From JBGTFE01 sp049799955 (GTDB lineage Bacteria; Acidobacteriota; Blastocatellia; Pyrinomonadales; Pyrinomonadaceae), in the NCBI GenBank assembly GCA_049799955.1, contig JBARIW010000077.1, positions 99,010-163,009 on the forward strand: 64,000 bases of DNA, given 5' to 3'. Shown here one piece after another: positions 35,106-42,938 of this stretch. Below the pieces are notes generated by a model. It saw only the letters and a program-made list of their open reading frames with translations. It made no database searches and was not told where the DNA came from. Made by a program: the position numbers and the translations under genes. The stretch's first letter is position 1. Every line of letters starts with the position of its first letter.

Positions 35106-36302
35106 CTATTCCATCAAATCAAGCACCGAATTTGCATCAAATGGTGTCGGCGGAACGACCGACGGCACGGGCTGATTCGGAAGGGCGTTGACGTAGCCTT
35201 CCGTCGTGGACAAACCTTTTAACTGAAGCAGAAGATTGTTCTGATTCGTCGCAAACGAAAGCCCGTCTTCGAGCGTGATGATTTCCTTGTCAATCATTTG
35301 GCGAATAACCGTGTCGAAATCCTGCATTCCGTCAATCGCGCCGTCGCGCATCGCGTCGAGCAGCGTTTTTCCTTCCGATTCGCCTCTTTCGATATATTCG
35401 CGCGTGCGCGGATTCGACTTCAAAATCTCAATCGCCGCCGTGCGACCTTTGCCGTTGGCTTTCGGAATAAGGCGCTGCGAGACGATGTATCGAAACGTCT
35501 GCGCGAGCCGCGTGCGAATGATTTTTTCCTCGTTTTTCGGATAAAGACCAATGATGCGGTCAACCGTTTTCGCCGCATCAATCGTGTGCAGAGTCGATAA
35601 AACGAGATGCCCGGTTTCGGCGGCTTCGAGCGCGATTTCCGCCGTTTCCAAATCGCGCATTTCGCCGACCAGAATTACTTTCGGCGCCTGGCGAAGCGCG
35701 GCGCGCAGAGCCGAGCCGAAATCTTTCGTATCAGCACCGACCTCGCGCTGATTTATCGTGCATTTTTTATGCTTGTGGAGAAATTCAATCGGGTCTTCAA
35801 TCGTAACGATATGATAGCTTTTCGAATCATTTATGCGGTCGATGACCGCCGCTAAAGTCGAGCTTTTTCCAGAGCCTGTCGGACCCGTAACAAGAACGAT
35901 ACCGTTGCGGATGTTGCAGATATTAAGGAGTTCGTCCGACAGATTCAGCGTTTCAAAAGTCGGAATCTCGTGCGGAATCACGCGCATGACAATCGAATAC
36001 GAGCCGCGCTGCTGAAAAATATTTACGCGAAAACGACAGCGCGCCGGAAGCGCATAGCTCAAATCAGCCGTGTGCTGTCGCGCTAATTGCTTGGCGGCTT
36101 CAGGATGGTCGCGCAAAATAGCCATCGCAATCATCTCGGTCTGGAATGAAGTCAGTTTTCCCATTCCAAGCGGCGAAGCGCCATAGAGCGTTCCGTTGAT
36201 TTCCACCTGCGGTTTTTGTCCCGGCGAAAAATTCAAATCGCTAACATTTTCGGAAATGAGCAGCATCTGCTCAATTATCGGTGCTACGTCAAGCAAACTC
36301 AT
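35106..36302 (-). CDS. pilT: Type IV pilus retraction ATPase PilT
   Basis: A 398-residue secretion ATPase. Walker A is GPTGSGKSSTLA (about 137-148), the Asp box lies in TIEDPIEF, Walker B is VILVGEMRDLETAE and the His box is STLHTIDAAKTVDR. PilT depolymerises type IV pili and drives twitching. The C-terminal tail of about 45 residues beyond the usual PilT end (NALPNQPVPSVVPPTP) is Pro-rich and unusual. PilU is an alternative, but no second copy is present. No pilin or assembly gene is nearby. Confidence 0.93.
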   Translation of the reverse strand: MSLLDVAPIIEQMLLISENVSDLNFSPGQKPQVEINGTLYGASPLGMGKLTSFQTEMIAMAILRDHPEAAKQLARQHTADLSYALPARCRFRVNIFQQRGSYSIVMRVIPHEIPTFETLNLSDELLNICNIRNGIVLVTGPTGSGKSSTLAAVIDRINDSKSYHIVTIEDPIEFLHKHKKCTINQREVGADTKDFGSALRAALRQAPKVILVGEMRDLETAEIALEAAETGHLVLSTLHTIDAAKTVDRIIGLYPKNEEKIIRTRLAQTFRYIVSQRLIPKANGKGRTAAIEILKSNPRTREYIERGESEGKTLLDAMRDGAIDGMQDFDTVIRQMIDKEIITLEDGLSFATNQNNLLLQLKGLSTTEGYVNALPNQPVPSVVPPTPFDANSVLDLME

Positions 36303-36458
36303 TGATTAAATTCAGCTCCCGGAGAAATATCGAAAGGCAGGAAAAAGACTTTGAGATTAAATCGGACAATTCCAAGCGGAGTCGTCCCTCTGCTTTATAT
36401 TCTTACGCAGATTGGCGATAAAAGCAAGTTAAATTTTTAACTATGATTAACAAGGTTT

Positions 36459-37091
36459 TTAAATGCTTTCTGCCAATTCGATAAACTTCTTCATTTTTTC
36501 GCTGATTTTATCAGGCTCAGAAAGCAAATTACCGATTACGGCGGCGGAGTATGCGCCCGCTCTCAAAACATCGCGGAAATTTTCAAAAGTTATTCCGCCG
36601 ATGGCGACGAGCGGAAAATCTCCGATTGCTTCGCGCGCGCGCTTTACGACTTCGAGTCCGACGATTTTATCGGGATTTTCCTTCGTTTTAGTCGGAAAAA
36701 CGGGACCAATCGCTAAATAATCTATCGGAAATTTCACTGCTTCGACGACTTGTTTGAGATTGTGCGTGGAAAATCCGATTATCGCCTCGTCGCCCAAAAT
36801 TCTTCGCGCCTCGACGGGCGGCAAATCGTCCTGTCCGAGATGAACGCCGTCGGCTTTTAAGGCGAGAGCAATGTCAACGCGGTCGTTGATAATAATTTTC
36901 ACGCGTTCAGCGCGGGCGATTTCTACGGCTTTCCGCGCGTCTTCGTAAAACGCCTTCGGCAAAGCGCGCTTTTCACGCAGTTGAATAAGCGTCGCGCCGC
37001 CTTCGATTAGTTTTACAACCTGTTCGGCGTGAGAAAGCTTCGTAATTCGCGTGTCTGTGATTGGATAAATTTTCGGTAATTTAAGATTCAA
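36459..37091 (-). CDS. thiE: Thiamine-phosphate synthase
   Basis: A 210-residue TIM-barrel enzyme joining HMP-PP and HET-P to thiamine phosphate. The family motifs are LIQLREKR, IINDRVDIALA, GVHLGQDDLP, GFSTHN and GPVFPTKTKE. The only start downstream of an in-frame stop is TTG at 37091, which lies inside a tandem AAGATTC-type repeat and has no Shine-Dalgarno sequence. No TPP riboswitch is seen before it and no other thi gene is nearby. Confidence 0.92.
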   Translation of the reverse strand: MNLKLPKIYPITDTRITKLSHAEQVVKLIEGGATLIQLREKRALPKAFYEDARKAVEIARAERVKIIINDRVDIALALKADGVHLGQDDLPPVEARRILGDEAIIGFSTHNLKQVVEAVKFPIDYLAIGPVFPTKTKENPDKIVGLEVVKRAREAIGDFPLVAIGGITFENFRDVLRAGAYSAAVIGNLLSEPDKISEKMKKFIELAESI

Positions 37092-37180
37092 GATTCAAGA
37101 TTCAAGATTTAAGATTCAAGATTTAAGATTTAAGATTCCATATTCAATTTTGAATTTTGAATCTTAAATCTTGAATTAAG
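37081..37180. repeat. Quasi-palindromic AAGATTC repeat between rimI and thiE
   Basis: Left array 37081-37138 has about eight 7-base words (AAGATTC, AAGATTT); right array 37145-37180 carries their complements. The thiE start codon lies in the left array, and the rimI stop codon (37176-37178) in the right. It shares words with the repeats at 3.3, 43.55 and 45.5 kb. Confidence 0.82.
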
Positions 37181-37712
37181 AAAGCGATTTTACCATCAAA
37201 AAGCCGTCTTCGCCGTTGTTGTAATATTTTGCGAGTCGCTGGACAATCGCGTAATTCAGCCCGCGATAGAGATTCTGCGCGGCAATATTGCTGACGCGCA
37301 CTTCGAGCATAATGAGGTTGACGCGGCGTTTTTGCAGCGCTTCTTCGGCATACTGCAAAAGCATCAGAGCCAGACCGCGACGGCGATGTTCGGGCGCGAT
37401 GCCGACCGTTGTGATATGTCCCGTACCGTCCTTTTCAGCCATCACGAAAATAAAACCGACCATCTGCCCGTTCGGCGTAACGGCTCGATAGCTCAGACAG
37501 TTCGGCTCGCTCAAAAGATAATTAAACGTAAATTTCGTGTAATTTTCGCCCGTTTTAAAGCAGCGAAGATTCAATTTCAGAACTTCCTTAAGATGTTTAT
37601 CGGTCAGCGGATGGATTTCGTAAGCAGTTTCGGGCGCAGGAATAATTATCTCAGCTTCTTCCTCCGACTGAACAGGCGCGAAAAAATTAAAAAGTCTATC
37701 CAAAACCGCCAT
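37176..37712 (-). CDS. rimI: Ribosomal S18-alanine N-acetyltransferase RimI-like
   Basis: A 178-residue GNAT enzyme. The acetyl-CoA pyrophosphate loop is APEHRRRGLALML (about 108-120), with MLEVRVSNIAAQNLYR and the Tyr-rich end AKYYNNGEDGFLM typical of RimI. RimI acetylates the N-terminal alanine of ribosomal protein S18. The first 30 residues are an extension not usual in the family. The start ATG at 37712 is one base from the next repeat, with no ribosome-binding site. No tsa gene neighbour is present, so another GNAT substrate remains possible. Confidence 0.8.
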   Translation of the reverse strand: MAVLDRLFNFFAPVQSEEEAEIIIPAPETAYEIHPLTDKHLKEVLKLNLRCFKTGENYTKFTFNYLLSEPNCLSYRAVTPNGQMVGFIFVMAEKDGTGHITTVGIAPEHRRRGLALMLLQYAEEALQKRRVNLIMLEVRVSNIAAQNLYRGLNYAIVQRLAKYYNNGEDGFLMVKSLS

Positions 37713-37713
37713 A

Positions 37714-37788
37714 AATCGTGATACGCAATACGTAATACGCGATACGTTTTATTCGTATTACGTATTGCGTATCACGTATTACGAATCA
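37714..37788. repeat. Quasi-palindromic GTGATACGCAATACG repeat
   Basis: Left arm 37714-37746 (AATCGTGATACGCAATACG...) and right arm 37754-37787 (CGTATTACGTATTGCGTATC...) with a spacer of seven bases. The queA stop codon (37786-37788) closes the right arm and the rimI ATG adjoins the left. Confidence 0.82.
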
Positions 37789-38817
37789 GAGAATTAGCAT
37801 ACAATCGCCGTAGCTGTAAAAACGATAGCGCGACCGAACCGCATGTTCGTATGCTTTCATTATAAGTTCGTGTCCGGCAAAAGTGGAAACCAAAACGAGC
37901 AGAGAAGATTGCGGAAGATGAAAATTCGTTAAAAGTCCGTCGATAATTTTGAACCGGTAACCGGGCGTAATCGTCAAATCAGCCGATTGTTTGCCGGCTC
38001 TGATTTTTCCGGCTTCGTCAGCCGCAGACTCCAAAGCTCTCGTCGTCGTCGTTCCGACAGCGATAATTCTCCGGTTTAAGGCTTTCGCTTCGTTCAAAAT
38101 TTCGGCGGTTTCTTCCGTGATTTCAAATCTTTCGGACATCACCTTATGCTCCGACAAATCCGAAACGCGCACCGGCTCGAAAGTTCCGTAGCCGACGTGC
38201 AGAGTAATTTCCGCCCGTTGCGCGCCGAGATTTTTTATTTCTTCCAGAATCTGCGGCGTAAAATGCAGCCCGGCGGTCGGCGCGGCAATAGCGCCCTTTT
38301 CCCTTGCGAAAACGGTTTGATAACGCTCGCGGTCTTTGTCCGAACTGTCTTCGTCGCGCTTGATATACGGCGGCAAAGGCGTTTTCCCGATTTCATCCAG
38401 AATCGCGTCAAAATCTCCGGCAGCTTCAAACCTGACAAAAACTCTGCCTTCTTCCGATTTTTCCAACACTTCCGCCGAAAGATTTTCGCCGAAAATTATC
38501 TTTTTACCAATTTTCAAACGCCGCGCCGGACGCGCCAGAGCTTCCCAGATTTGATTTTCAAGCTCGCGAACCAGAAAAATCTCGATGCGCGCGCCCGTTT
38601 CAGTCGCGCCGAAAAGACGCGCCGGAAAAACCTTCGTATTGTTTAGAACAATCACGTCCGTCTTTTTCAAAAACTGCGGAAAATTAGAAAACCGCTCGTC
38701 CGCGTAAGATTTTTCGGCGCGATTGACCACAAGCATCCGCGAACTCTCGCGCCTTTCCAGAGGCTCCTGCGCGATAAGCGCTTCGGGCAAGTCGTAATCA
38801 AATTCGGTGATAAGCAT
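37786..38817 (-). CDS. queA: tRNA ribosyltransferase-isomerase QueA
   Basis: A 343-residue enzyme of queuosine synthesis that transfers the ribosyl part of SAM to 7-aminomethyl-7-deazaguanine in tRNA. Family motifs include FDYDLPEALIAQEPLE at the N terminus, VLNNTKVFPARLFG, APTAGLHFT and HVGYGTFEPV. Length is normal and the C terminus (YRFYSYGDCMLIL) is intact. No other que gene is in the window. Confidence 0.95.
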   Translation of the reverse strand: MLITEFDYDLPEALIAQEPLERRESSRMLVVNRAEKSYADERFSNFPQFLKKTDVIVLNNTKVFPARLFGATETGARIEIFLVRELENQIWEALARPARRLKIGKKIIFGENLSAEVLEKSEEGRVFVRFEAAGDFDAILDEIGKTPLPPYIKRDEDSSDKDRERYQTVFAREKGAIAAPTAGLHFTPQILEEIKNLGAQRAEITLHVGYGTFEPVRVSDLSEHKVMSERFEITEETAEILNEAKALNRRIIAVGTTTTRALESAADEAGKIRAGKQSADLTITPGYRFKIIDGLLTNFHLPQSSLLVLVSTFAGHELIMKAYEHAVRSRYRFYSYGDCMLIL

Positions 38818-38933
38818 AAAAGTCAGTGCAGCTTTTTAATATAAAAATTAAGTTCTTAATTGTGAAGTCAATTATTAAACGACCTTTACAACAAGTATAG
38901 AACTCTTATAAAATCCTGCAAATTACTTAGCTT

Positions 38934-39419
38934 ATGGTGAATTGGAGCAAAAGGAAATATACAAAGGAGGAATTTACTCAGGCATGGCTTAGCAGTAAAA
39001 CGATTGGCGAAGTCGCCCGAAAGTTAGGCTGTAATCATAGCGGAGGCGGTTATCTTGTTTTAAGAAGGGCGGCGCAGCAATTAAATCTGTCTGCCGACCA
39101 TTTAGTTGAATATGGCTTAAACGCAGGTCCCGGTTATAATCACATTAAGTTTATTCCACTCCCGGAGATTCTGGTTGAGAATTCCACTTATACCAATATC
39201 GCCCGGTTAAAAATACGATTATTGCGAGAAAGAATTTTAGAGGCTAAATGTTACGCGGAAGATTGTGGTTTAACTGAATGGAAAGGAAAACCTATTTCTT
39301 TACAACTAGACCATATCAATGGCGACAAGCTCGACCACAGACTGGAAAACCTCAGGCTTTTATGCCCTAATTGTCACTCTCAGACCGAAACTTTCGCGGG
39401 AAAAAATAAAAGAAACTAA
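38934..39419 (+). CDS. HNH endonuclease with N-terminal HTH
   Basis: A 161-residue protein. Residues 5-55 resemble the helix-turn-helix of phage-type homing or packaging nucleases (AWLSSKTIGEVARKLGCNH). The C-terminal HNH domain (about 100-155) has QLDHINGDKLDHRLENLR and CPNCHSQTETF, with a first Cys pair in CYAEDC. Such nucleases often lie on mobile or phage DNA. Base use is more AT-rich than the neighbours. The stop codon is one base from the 3' end of the tRNA-Leu gene, which runs on the opposite strand. Confidence 0.82.
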   Translation: MVNWSKRKYTKEEFTQAWLSSKTIGEVARKLGCNHSGGGYLVLRRAAQQLNLSADHLVEYGLNAGPGYNHIKFIPLPEILVENSTYTNIARLKIRLLRERILEAKCYAEDCGLTEWKGKPISLQLDHINGDKLDHRLENLRLLCPNCHSQTETFAGKNKRN

Positions 39420-39420
39420 A

Positions 39421-39503
39421 TACCAGAGGAGGGACTTGAACCCACACGCCCTTGCGGGCAACGGATTTTGAGTCCGCCGCGTCTGCCATTCCGCCACTCT
39501 GGC
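39421..39503 (-). tRNA. tRNA-Leu (anticodon CAA)
   Basis: An 83-base cloverleaf on the minus strand. The acceptor stem GCCAGAG pairs with CTCTGGT (G-U at 1-72), the discriminator base is A, and CCA is not encoded. The anticodon loop CTCAAAA gives CAA (39470-39468), which reads UUG. A long variable arm (TGCCCGCAAGGGCGT) and the T arm GGTTCAAGTCC are clear. Confidence 0.95.
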
Positions 39504-39511
39504 ATAAATTA

Positions 39512-39520
39512 ATTATATCA
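39512..39520 (-). promoter_or_regulatory. Extended -10 promoter of tRNA-Leu
   Basis: The minus strand reads TGATATAATT: a TGn extension joined to TATAAT (39517-39512), ending nine bases before the tRNA 5' end. No matching -35 box is seen, as is common with extended -10 promoters. Confidence 0.55.
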
Positions 39521-39660
39521 AGTCTAACTTATTCACGCACTTTTCAAAAGAGCAAATCTAATTCAATCTTAAGTCTGGTGCGTACACCAATTTCGCCGCC
39601 CGGGCGCGAACTTTGAATATAAACTTTTGCGCCGCTTTTAGTCAAATTTAACTAAAGAAA

Positions 39661-39728
39661 GTAATAGGTAATAGGTAATAAGTAATAGGTCAAAATCAAT
39701 TATCTATTGCTTATCGCCCATTATTTAC
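39661..39728. repeat. Quasi-palindromic GTAATAG word repeat
   Basis: Left arm 39661-39690 has four GTAATAGGT/AAGTAATAG words; right arm 39697-39728 (TATCTATTGCTTATCGCCCA...) is an imperfect complement. It is the least symmetrical of the series. Confidence 0.65.
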
Positions 39729-39861
39729 TAAAAACTATTGCAAAACATTGTTTTGTTATGCTAAATTAGCTTTGCTGTTTTAATAATTTGAACGGCGTGC
39801 AGATAAAAATCTAAAATGTTCCAGCCTGAAAGCTCCTTCGCGCAAATTCTGAGATAAAAAT

Positions 39862-41001
39862 ATGTTCGATGTCATCGAAACGGAGAAAAGCCTCCTGTTA
39901 ATCAACGAAAACTCAAAGATTACAGACCATTTGGACAATCTTCTCGGCGCTGAATATGCCTGCGACAAAGCCTTTTCCGCCGAATCGGCTTTTGCGCGGC
40001 TGCGTGAAAACGATTATTCGGTCGTTTTGTGCAGCGCGAGCCTGCCGTCGATTAATCAGCTTGAGATGGTCCGGCACATTCAGGCGGTTTCGCCTAATTC
40101 GGTGCTGATTATGCTTGGCGGCGAAGATTCCGGCGATGCGGCGGTCAAAGCCTTTCGCGCCGGCGCGTTCGATTTTCTGCGTATCCCTGCCGAGCTTGAC
40201 GAAGTTGCGGCGGCAGTCGCGCGGGCGGCGGAGCATTACGAACTCAGAAGTCTCAAAGATAGTTACCAGTTTCACATGGAAAGCCTCGCCGCCGAGCGTG
40301 CGACCGAGATAGACAAAGCGCTCGAAGAAGTCGAAAGCTCATATCGAATCACGCTCAAAGCTCTGGTTCAGGCGCTCGAAACACGCGATTTTGAAACTCA
40401 CGGGCATTCGGAACGCGTCGTTACATTCAGTCTCAGGCTCGGACACGAGCTCGGACTCGACAAAGACGCCCTGCGCGATTTAGAGCTCGGCGCGCTTCTG
40501 CACGACATCGGAAAAATCGGCGTGCCCGACGCGGTTTTGCGAAAACCCGCAAAATTAAACGAGGAAGAATGGGTAAAAATGCGTCTTCACCCGCTTCACG
40601 GACAGCAGATTTTGCGAAACATCAAATTTTTGGAAGGCGCGGCGCGAATCGTCAGCCAGCATCACGAACAATGGGACGGCTCGGGCTATCCATACGGCTT
40701 GCGCGGCGAGGACATCGACATCGGCGCGCGAATCTTCTCGGTCGTTGACGCCTTCGACGCGATGATTTCAGACCGCGTTTACCGCAAAGGTCGCCCGTAT
40801 AAAGACGCGCTCGAAGAATTGGAAAGATGCGCCGGAAGTCAGTTCGACCCGTTAATCGTCGAAGCCTTCAAGAATATTCCGAAAGAAGACTGGGAGATTT
40901 TGCGCGAGCGCTCAGTTACGGACAAACAGGAAGTTTACTCGTTTCAAGCCGTCGTCGCCGACCTCGTTCACTCGCGCCAGCAGTTTGAATTGATTCACTA
41001 A
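39862..41001 (+). CDS. HD-GYP response regulator with degenerate receiver
   Basis: A 379-residue protein. Residues 10-125 are receiver-like, but the acceptor region reads VVLCSASLPS, with no Asp, and the usual KP pair is missing (LRIPAEL), so phosphorylation is unlikely. After a coiled linker, the HD-GYP domain (about 170-365) has ALLHDIGKIGVPD, LHPLHGQQIL, SQHHEQWDGSGYP and VVDAFDAMISDR, all intact. HD-GYP enzymes hydrolyse cyclic di-GMP to GMP. It is the only c-di-GMP enzyme in the window; no GGDEF or EAL protein is present. Possible targets include pilus retraction through the PilZ and PilT proteins encoded nearby. Confidence 0.88.
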   Translation: MFDVIETEKSLLLINENSKITDHLDNLLGAEYACDKAFSAESAFARLRENDYSVVLCSASLPSINQLEMVRHIQAVSPNSVLIMLGGEDSGDAAVKAFRAGAFDFLRIPAELDEVAAAVARAAEHYELRSLKDSYQFHMESLAAERATEIDKALEEVESSYRITLKALVQALETRDFETHGHSERVVTFSLRLGHELGLDKDALRDLELGALLHDIGKIGVPDAVLRKPAKLNEEEWVKMRLHPLHGQQILRNIKFLEGAARIVSQHHEQWDGSGYPYGLRGEDIDIGARIFSVVDAFDAMISDRVYRKGRPYKDALEELERCAGSQFDPLIVEAFKNIPKEDWEILRERSVTDKQEVYSFQAVVADLVHSRQQFELIH

Positions 41002-41005
41002 GCAG

Positions 41006-41067
41006 TTTTTTGGCTTTCGGCTTTGGGTTTTTGCAAAAACCGAAAACCCAAAACCCAAAACCAAAGT
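41006..41067. repeat. Quasi-palindromic CTTTCGG/CCAAAACC repeat
   Basis: TTTTTGGCTTTCGGCTTTGG (from 41007) with complementary CAAAAACCGAAAACCCAAAA (from 41034), nearly without spacer. The word set is the same as at 56594-56652. Confidence 0.72.
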
Positions 41068-41096
41068 CCTAACAACTTATTTTACGAGGAACAGTC

Positions 41097-41327
41097 ATGC
41101 AGCCAATCAATTTCAGCCTCTACATCGTAGTTTATAACTTCGTTATCGCCGTTCTGTTGATGATTGCGAGCGAAAAAATCGGCGCGTGTGCCGGATATTT
41201 CGCAGGCTCATACAGCGAGCGAATTTCCCGCGTAACGCGCATCGGATTTTTCACCTTCGGCGCGTGCGTCGTGTTTATCTCGCTCGGCGTTTACATCGCG
41301 TTTTATGTATTAAAGCTGCACGAATAA
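41097..41327 (+). CDS. Small two-helix membrane protein, unknown function
   Basis: A 76-residue protein not recognised as a family. Two hydrophobic helices (about 6-23 and 49-71) are separated by a polar loop (YFAGSYSERISRVTRIG). A good ribosome-binding site (ACGAGGAA) precedes the ATG. It lies 95 bases after the HD-GYP gene on the same strand and is followed by a terminator-like hairpin. Confidence 0.6.
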   Translation: MQPINFSLYIVVYNFVIAVLLMIASEKIGACAGYFAGSYSERISRVTRIGFFTFGACVVFISLGVYIAFYVLKLHE

Positions 41328-41329
41328 AT

Positions 41330-41396
41330 CAATTACGAATTACAGATTACGAATTGCCTGAGTTGAATACATCAATTCAGGCAATTCGTTTTTTCT
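41330..41396 (+). terminator. Terminator hairpin with ATTACGA tandem lead-in
   Basis: ACGAATTGCCTGAGTTGA (41349-41366) pairs with TCAATTCAGGCAATTCGT (41372-41389) with one mismatch, followed by a T-run (41390-41395). It is preceded by tandem AATTACGA words (41330-41348), the same vocabulary as at 43417-43490. It ends the small membrane protein gene. Confidence 0.72.
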
Positions 41397-41485
41397 TTGC
41401 GAGAATTGAATTTTATTAATGAAAAACCGATTTTTATTGCAAAATCTCAGGGTTTGGAGTATAAAAGTTTTACATAAAAGGAAAA

Positions 41486-41863
41486 ATGATGGCTAAAACT
41501 GTGCATTTACGGCTTACAGGGAAAGCGGAAAAGTTTGTTAAAGATTTAATTGAAACAGGCTTTAATGAACGGGAAATTATTGCTCGCGCTTTATGGCTGC
41601 TTGAAACGGCTGTCAAAACCGGGCGCGTCGCGCTTCTGGATAAAGAGGAGAAACCTTTATATATCTTCAGTTTACAATCTTTATCGGAATCGTCAATGAA
41701 AGAAACCGATGAGCCTGAATTACACGAAGGCGCTGTAAAATCGGCACAAGAGGATAGAATAATATACTCACCATTTAACAAATCTATGGCAACCGCTATA
41801 ACAGAAGAACTATTGCGTAAAAAACGCGAAGCCGAAGAAAATTCAGAAGAAGCTGGTGAATAA
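41486..41863 (+). CDS. Small protein with RHH-like N terminus, unknown
   Basis: A 125-residue protein without a recognised family. The first 50 residues (KTVHLRLTGKAEKFVKDLIE, then FNEREIIARALWLLETAV) could fold as a ribbon-helix-helix DNA-binding domain. The rest is charged and low in structure, ending in a Lys/Glu-rich helix. The start could be either ATG of the ATGATG pair (41486 or 41489), with AAAAGGAAAA as ribosome-binding site. It may be an orphan antitoxin-type regulator, but no toxin gene adjoins it. Confidence 0.5.
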   Translation: MMAKTVHLRLTGKAEKFVKDLIETGFNEREIIARALWLLETAVKTGRVALLDKEEKPLYIFSLQSLSESSMKETDEPELHEGAVKSAQEDRIIYSPFNKSMATAITEELLRKKREAEENSEEAGE

Positions 41864-41995
41864 TTAAATGCTTTGCGCCAAAAGCGGAAGATTAAAAAAA
41901 TTCAGAGTCTAAACGCGCAGCGCACTTTGCTTTAACAAAAAATACGATAAATCGTGAACTTTGAACGACTGTTTTGAATTTTGGCGCAAGCCGTG

Positions 41996-42026
41996 ATTAA
42001 TCGATTAATGTTTTAATTAATCGATT
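41996..42026. promoter_or_regulatory. Paired ATTAATCGATTAAT palindromes, operator candidate
   Basis: ATTAATCGATTAAT (41996-42009) is a perfect 14-base palindrome, and its core AATCGATTAAT (41999-42009) is repeated as the exact complement at 42016-42026 with a six-base spacer. It lies about 37 bases before the gene at 42063, in the 199-base gap behind the RHH-like gene. A dimeric regulator site is plausible. Confidence 0.4.
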
Positions 42027-42062
42027 TATTTAGCAATCAGTAAACGAGTAAGGAGATTACTT

Positions 42063-42311
42063 ATGCGAACACTGTATTATGAGATACCTGGCATATCGGG
42101 TGTTGAAGAAAAATTAGAAGAAACGCGCAGGCACTTAGCATACACCGCTCTCGGAGGATTTTTAGGAATTTTGGTATTGGTTATTATCATAGGTTGGGCA
42201 ATCCTAAAAGCTCCCGTTGACGAGGTTTTAAAAATAATAACAACAATTGCAGGAATTCTTGGCGGTGTGGTTGGCGCAATAATTGGATTTTATTTTCGCT
42301 CAAAAGAGTAA
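42063..42311 (+). CDS. Small two-helix membrane protein, unknown function
   Basis: An 82-residue protein not recognised. A polar N-terminal helix (1-28) is followed by two membrane helices (about 30-48 and 58-77) with a short charged turn (KAPVDEVLK) and a basic end (YFRSKE). Ribosome-binding site AAGGAGA is seven bases upstream. AT-rich compared with the region. It precedes the toxin-antitoxin pair by about 45 bases and may be an accessory gene. Confidence 0.6.
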   Translation: MRTLYYEIPGISGVEEKLEETRRHLAYTALGGFLGILVLVIIIGWAILKAPVDEVLKIITTIAGILGGVVGAIIGFYFRSKE

Positions 42312-42357
42312 GACTACTCAATTTGAAAAGTTGTTCTTAAAAAACCAGATGCAGATT

Positions 42358-42573
42358 ATGACCGAACTTTTAGAAAAAGCCTTTGCCAAAGCCTCGGAAC
42401 TTCCGCAGGATGAGCAGGATTTGCTCGCGCAGTCGCTTCTCGATGACCTTGCCGCCGAAGAAAAGTGGGATGAAGCTTTTGCTAATTCACAGGACGCGCT
42501 TTCCTCGCTTGCCGACGAAGCTCTAGCCGAGCATCGAGCGGGAAAAACGCGCAGGCTTGAAGACGTGTTGTGA
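42358..42573 (+). CDS. Antitoxin of a RelE-type pair
   Basis: A 71-residue acidic helical protein (LLEKAFAKASELPQDEQDLL) in the style of 'addiction module component' antitoxins. The ATG at 42358 is chosen because upstream in-frame codons overlap the preceding gene; ATG 42349 is an alternative. It overlaps the toxin start by four bases (GTGA), so the pair is translationally coupled. Confidence 0.68.
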   Translation: MTELLEKAFAKASELPQDEQDLLAQSLLDDLAAEEKWDEAFANSQDALSSLADEALAEHRAGKTRRLEDVL

Positions 42574-42839
42574 AATCTTCTGCGACAGAAAAATTCTGGA
42601 AAGCGTTTGAAAAACTCCCGTCGCATATTCAGCGCAAGGCTCGCGCTTCGTATCAGCTCTGGAAAGAAAATCCTTATCATCCGAGCCTGCAATTTAAACA
42701 GATTCATCCAATCAAGCCGATTTATTCGACCCGCATCGGAATCGGTTGGCGAGCAGTCGGCGTAAAAGACGGCGATGAAATTGTCTGGTTTTGGATTGGC
42801 TCGCACGAAGAATATAACAATCTTATCTCACAGCTTTGA
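42570..42839 (+). CDS. RelE/ParE-family toxin
   Basis: An 89-residue protein starting with GTG. The small alpha-beta RelE fold is suggested by KFWKAFEKLPSHIQRKAR, then YHPSLQFKQIHP and a final WFWIGSHEEYN. RelE-type toxins cut mRNA on the ribosome; ParE-type toxins poison gyrase, and sequence alone does not separate them here. Antitoxin first, four-base overlap, normal length. Confidence 0.75.
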   Translation: MKSSATEKFWKAFEKLPSHIQRKARASYQLWKENPYHPSLQFKQIHPIKPIYSTRIGIGWRAVGVKDGDEIVWFWIGSHEEYNNLISQL

Positions 42840-42938
42840 GGATTGCCGGAACAAAATCTGCGGTTTATTTTATTGCAATATTAAAATATTTCGATTATAA
42901 ATATTCTGCATCAATCGTAAATCAAAGGAGAATTAACA

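Larger units (their letters stand above)
39504..39861. other. Intergenic region, tRNA-Leu to HD-GYP regulator
   Basis: This 358-base gap has the tRNA promoter at its left edge, a quasi-palindromic repeat at 39661-39728 and, further right, a weak TTGCAA (39738-39743) to TAAATT (39762-39767) pair that could serve the regulator gene. No gene is visible in it. Confidence 0.5.

Noticed and set aside
36459..37180. TPP riboswitch before thiE
   Set aside because: The gap contains only the AAGATTC repeat; no THI-box sequence was found.
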